DNA of 32,674 bases from NCBI GenBank assembly GCA_021847645.1, contig JAJZQG010000084.1, positions 1 through 32,674 on the forward strand, read 5' to 3'. Positions 30,492 to 32,674 of this stretch are shown here, in pieces (position 1 is the first letter of the stretch; each line of letters opens with the position of its first letter). Under the pieces are notes generated by a model that saw nothing but the letters and a program-made list of their open reading frames with translations, was not told the origin of the DNA and did no database searches. The stretch comes from Myxococcales bacterium. Its GTDB lineage: Bacteria > Myxococcota_A > Polyangia > Polyangiales > Polyangiaceae. A program made the position numbers and the translations under genes.

Positions 30492-30513
30492 GCAAGACCG
30501 CGCAACGCCTACC
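30487..30513. terminator. Inverted repeat at a convergent gene junction
   Basis: GGTAGGC (30487-30493) and GCCTACC (30507-30513) are perfect 7-bp inverted copies with a 13-base loop. The left arm includes the TAG stop of the + strand gene. The pair fills the gap to the convergent gene ending at 30523. No T-tract is present. Confidence 0.35.
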
Positions 30514-30522
30514 GAGTCCGTC

Positions 30523-31266
30523 TCATCTCGCCACCGTCCACGCGATCGCGATGATCACCAGCGCCACCAGCGCCATGAGCCACGGCAGCGCGAACGCGAC
30601 GCGCTGCCTGGGCGGAAGCGTCCCGCGCTTCTGACCTTGCGCCACGGCCGACGAGGCGCTCGCGCTGACGATCGCCACCGCGCATCCCAGGGCCACGCCG
30701 TGGATCATCAGCGCGCGGTCGGGCTCGGTGGCGCGCCAGGCCAGCAGCAGGCACGCGGCCGCGCCGCACGCGCCGATCGCCACGGTCAGCGGCGTGCGCA
30801 GCGTCGCGGGCTGTCGCGGCTCGAGCTTGGGGTGAAGCTGCGCGCGCGGGTTGTCCTCGGGATGCACGCCCGCTCGCCAGGGCGTGCCCCAGCCCAGCGA
30901 GAACAGCAGCCAGCCCACGCTCGCCGCCGACGCGCGCACCGGATCGAGCCGGTCGACGCGGATGGCGTCCAGGTTGATCAGCCAGGTCATCGACGAGAAC
31001 GCGAGGAAGCACCAGATGCCGAGCGCGTAGCCGAGGCGCGGCCGATCCTTGTGCACGAACGTGCCGCCGACCAGCGAGGAGAACGCGAGCAGCGCGGTGA
31101 CGCGTCCCCACGGGTGGCTCGGCAGGCTGGTGGCCGCGGGCACCACGGACACGGCCCACGCGTACGCGCCGGGCACCAGGATCTGGCCGACCGCGAACAG
31201 GTACCCGAGGATCTGGCTTCTCCGGGCTGGAGACGGCGCTGTGGGCTGCGTGGTCGACTCGGTCAC
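30523..31266 (-). CDS. Polytopic membrane protein of unknown function
   Basis: Read from GTG 31266, the 247-residue product has a short polar N-terminus and about six hydrophobic helices (for example LGYLFAVGQILVPGAYAWAV, GWLLFSLGWG, ALPWLMALVALVIIAIAWTV). A polar loop rich in Pro and charged residues sits in the middle (HPEDNPRAQLHPKLEPR). No family was recognised. The GTG overlaps the ttcA stop by 4 bases (GTGA), so it is translationally coupled to that gene. Longer upstream reading in the same frame exists but would overlap ttcA widely and has no supported start. Confidence 0.7.
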   Translation of the reverse strand: MTESTTQPTAPSPARRSQILGYLFAVGQILVPGAYAWAVSVVPAATSLPSHPWGRVTALLAFSSLVGGTFVHKDRPRLGYALGIWCFLAFSSMTWLINLDAIRVDRLDPVRASAASVGWLLFSLGWGTPWRAGVHPEDNPRAQLHPKLEPRQPATLRTPLTVAIGACGAAACLLLAWRATEPDRALMIHGVALGCAVAIVSASASSAVAQGQKRGTLPPRQRVAFALPWLMALVALVIIAIAWTVAR

Positions 31267-32102
31267 GGGCGCACCAGGTCCTGGGGCTTCAACGGCACCG
31301 CCGCGTCCGTCTCGTCGTCGGCGGCGACGAGGATGCCGAGCTTGCTCCACAGGCCGGGATCGAGCAGGTGCGTGGGCCGGACATTGGCCAGTGCGGCGAG
31401 CATGTTCGCACGCGCGCCCGGATGGCGGGAGTCCAGATCCGCGAGCAGCGCGTCGACGGCCTTGCGCTGCTGGTTGGGCTGAGAGCCGCACAGACGGCAA
31501 GGCAGGATGGGGAAGCCCGCGAGCCGCGCGAGCTCGGCGATGTCCTGCTCGGCGCAGTACGCGAGCGGACGCAGCACGATGTGCTTGCCGTCGTCGGAGC
31601 GGAGCTTGGGCGGCATGGCCTTGAGCTGCCCCGAGAAGATCAGGTTGAGCATGAGCGTGACGATGATGTCATCGCGATGATGTCCGAGGGCGATCTTGGT
31701 GCAGCCGAGCTCGGAGGCGACGCGATACAAGACGGCGCGTCGCAGGCGCGAGCACAGGGAGCAGTACGTCTTGCCCTCGGGCACGGTGGCGCGAACGGCA
31801 GAGTAGGTATCGTCGCGCACCAGGTGCAGCTCGTGGCCCTGGGCGCGGAGAAAGTCGACCAGAGGCGACGGATCGTGGCCCGGCTGGCCTTGATCGATGT
31901 GCACGGCGACGAGCGAGAAGCGCACCGGTGCGCGACGCGACAGGGCGTTCAGCAGATGCAGCAGCACGTAGCTGTCCTTGCCGCCGGAGACGGCGACCAT
32001 GATGCGATCGTCGTGCGCGATCATGTCGAAGCCGGTGACGGCGCGCGCAAGAGCGCGAGAGAGCTTGCGTTCGAGGCGTGCGCGCGGTTCGAGCTCGGGC
32101 AT
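31263..32102 (-). CDS. ttcA: tRNA 2-thiocytidine synthetase TtcA-like
   Basis: Read from ATG 32102, the 279-residue protein is an N-type ATP-PPase with the P-loop SGGKDS at 39-44 and the GHHRDD motif near 140-145. It has two CxxC pairs, C114-C117 (CSLC) and C202-C205 (CRLC). In TtcA the first pair plus a partner holds a [4Fe-4S] cluster used for 2-thiolation of cytidine 32 in tRNA. The central CSLCSRLRR and late LPCRLCGSQPNQQR match this family rather than TilS or TtuA. It heads a two-gene operon with an unknown membrane protein and is divergent from the AtpZ-like gene. Confidence 0.9.
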   Translation of the reverse strand: MPELEPRARLERKLSRALARAVTGFDMIAHDDRIMVAVSGGKDSYVLLHLLNALSRRAPVRFSLVAVHIDQGQPGHDPSPLVDFLRAQGHELHLVRDDTYSAVRATVPEGKTYCSLCSRLRRAVLYRVASELGCTKIALGHHRDDIIVTLMLNLIFSGQLKAMPPKLRSDDGKHIVLRPLAYCAEQDIAELARLAGFPILPCRLCGSQPNQQRKAVDALLADLDSRHPGARANMLAALANVRPTHLLDPGLWSKLGILVAADDETDAAVPLKPQDLVRP

Positions 32103-32428
32103 GACGGGCGATCTAGAGCACCGCGGCGGCGTGGTCCACCGCGGGGCACGGGTGGCGACGCATCGCGCAGCGATCGGCGCGCGTGTCGCGTCGCGCCATC
32201 GGAAGGAACAAGGACATCGGTGAACCACCCAAAAGCCGCGCACGGTACCAGGGCTGGGACAGCGCATCGAAAAGACGCGGATATCCATGCGGTTGTCACC
32301 ACGACGGGAGCGTGGCGGTTCGCGGGAAACGCGCGGTCGCGGATCTCGAATTGACATGAGAATCCGCGCGGATTGACCTCGGAGCGGAGGCCGTGTTAGG
32401 TCGCGGGCGCCGAAACGGATAGCAGCTG
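32103..32428. other. 326-base divergent intergenic region before the atp-like gene
   Basis: This gap lies between divergent ttcA and the AtpZ-like gene. It should contain the promoter of the ATP synthase operon. TTGACA at 32351-32356 is a perfect -35 box, and TTGACC recurs 22 bp later at 32373-32378. No good -10 follows either at 16-18 bp (the best is the GTTAG region near 32395). No ORF with coding features is seen. Confidence 0.5.
32351..32378 (+). promoter_or_regulatory. Candidate -35 elements (TTGACA/TTGACC direct repeat)
   Basis: TTGACA at 32351-32356 matches the sigma-70 -35 consensus exactly, and TTGACC at 32373-32378 repeats it two helical turns later, 51-78 bases before the AtpZ-like start. 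The missing -10 leaves the exact promoter open. Confidence 0.3.
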
Positions 32429-32674
32429 ATGCATCGCTTCCAAGGTGTCGGCGCCTACGCCACCGTAGGCCTCGACTTCGCACTCGCCGTGGTCATCGGC
32501 TTCCTCGGGGGCCGGTGGCTGGACAACAAGCTGGGCACGCACGGTTGGCTGACGGTCATCGGGTTCGTGTTCGGAGTCGCCGCAGGGTTCAACTTGTTGT
32601 GGAAGGCAGCGCGGCGGATGCGCGAGGAGACCGAGCGGGAAGACTGGGAAGCGCAGCGCAGGAAGCAGGACTGG
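32429..32674 (+). CDS. AtpZ/AtpI-family F0F1 ATP synthase accessory protein (3' end outside window)
   Basis: The first 82 residues are visible and the frame is open to the window end. Two membrane helices are seen. The first contains GLDFALAVVIGFLGGRWLDNKLG, and the second has TVIGFVFGVAAGFNLLWK, followed by a charged Arg/Glu tail (RRMREETERED). The Gly-rich end of helix 1 followed by R-W-L-D and the AGFNLLWKAAR ending of helix 2 are typical of AtpZ/AtpI, small proteins at the head of atp operons that assist c-ring assembly or Mg uptake. An atp operon is therefore expected downstream. ATG at 32429 is preceded by no strong ribosome binding site. Confidence 0.8.
   Translation, partial: MHRFQGVGAYATVGLDFALAVVIGFLGGRWLDNKLGTHGWLTVIGFVFGVAAGFNLLWKAARRMREETEREDWEAQRRKQDW

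Noticed and set aside
1..32674. CRISPR array, prophage or integrative element
   Set aside because: No spaced direct repeats, integrase, tRNA attachment site or phage structural genes were found.

Overview
The window is GC-rich and gene-dense (roughly 70% GC by eye). Its content fits a myxobacterium or another member of the Myxococcota. The evidence is two membrane-anchored Hanks-type Ser/Thr kinases (one with a TPR-rich tail), many lipoproteins, VKOR-thioredoxin fusions, a CXXXY-type CcmE and an HU protein with a basic Ala/Lys/Pro tail. No phage, IS, tRNA, rRNA or CRISPR was seen, so the layout looks chromosomal. The genus is not determinable from this sequence alone.

Region by region. Positions 1-4701 (+): a Cys-rich lipoprotein, serS, then a tightly packed redox cluster (VKOR-thioredoxin fusion, OmpA-like protein, TlpA-like thioredoxin lipoprotein). 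Positions 4840-6930 (+): a Ser/Thr kinase and a small lipoprotein. These converge on a second VKOR-DsbA fusion (6936-8069, -), which is divergent from rnr (RNase R, 8157-10385). An HU gene follows, preceded by two tandem hairpins and followed by a strong terminator. A GbsR/MarR-type regulator sits at 11194-11859 (-).

Positions 11959-16892 (-) hold the most unusual part. A 984-aa membrane protein fuses a degenerate spermidine-synthase-like domain to a NapH/NosR-type polyferredoxin. Next come a radical SAM enzyme of the AmmeMemoRadiSam type with a textbook Tat motif, and an AMMECR1-domain protein with a lipoprotein signal. Together they look like an envelope-located version of the AMMECR1/radical-SAM system with its own membrane electron-transfer partner and no Memo protein nearby.

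Positions 17094-25118: a membrane-anchored protein with Asp-box-like motifs, a LolA-like/GT2 pair, a 537-base non-coding stretch, a Uma2-family nuclease, CcmE with the heme-binding His replaced by Cys, two overlapping genes of unknown function, and a Cys-rich lipoprotein built from an internal duplication. Positions 25268-32674: an Rpn/YhgA-like PD-(D/E)XK protein with a 12-bp repeat tract, a large kinase-TPR protein, a membrane protein with a roughly 10-residue Gln-Phe repeat, a ttcA-membrane protein pair, and the 5' part of an AtpZ/AtpI-type gene that probably opens an ATP synthase operon beyond the window.

A theme running through the window is envelope thiol, heme and iron-sulfur redox chemistry: two VKOR fusions, TlpA, CcmE, the polyferredoxin and many Cys-rich lipoproteins. 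All family assignments come from reading motifs by eye; no database search was run.
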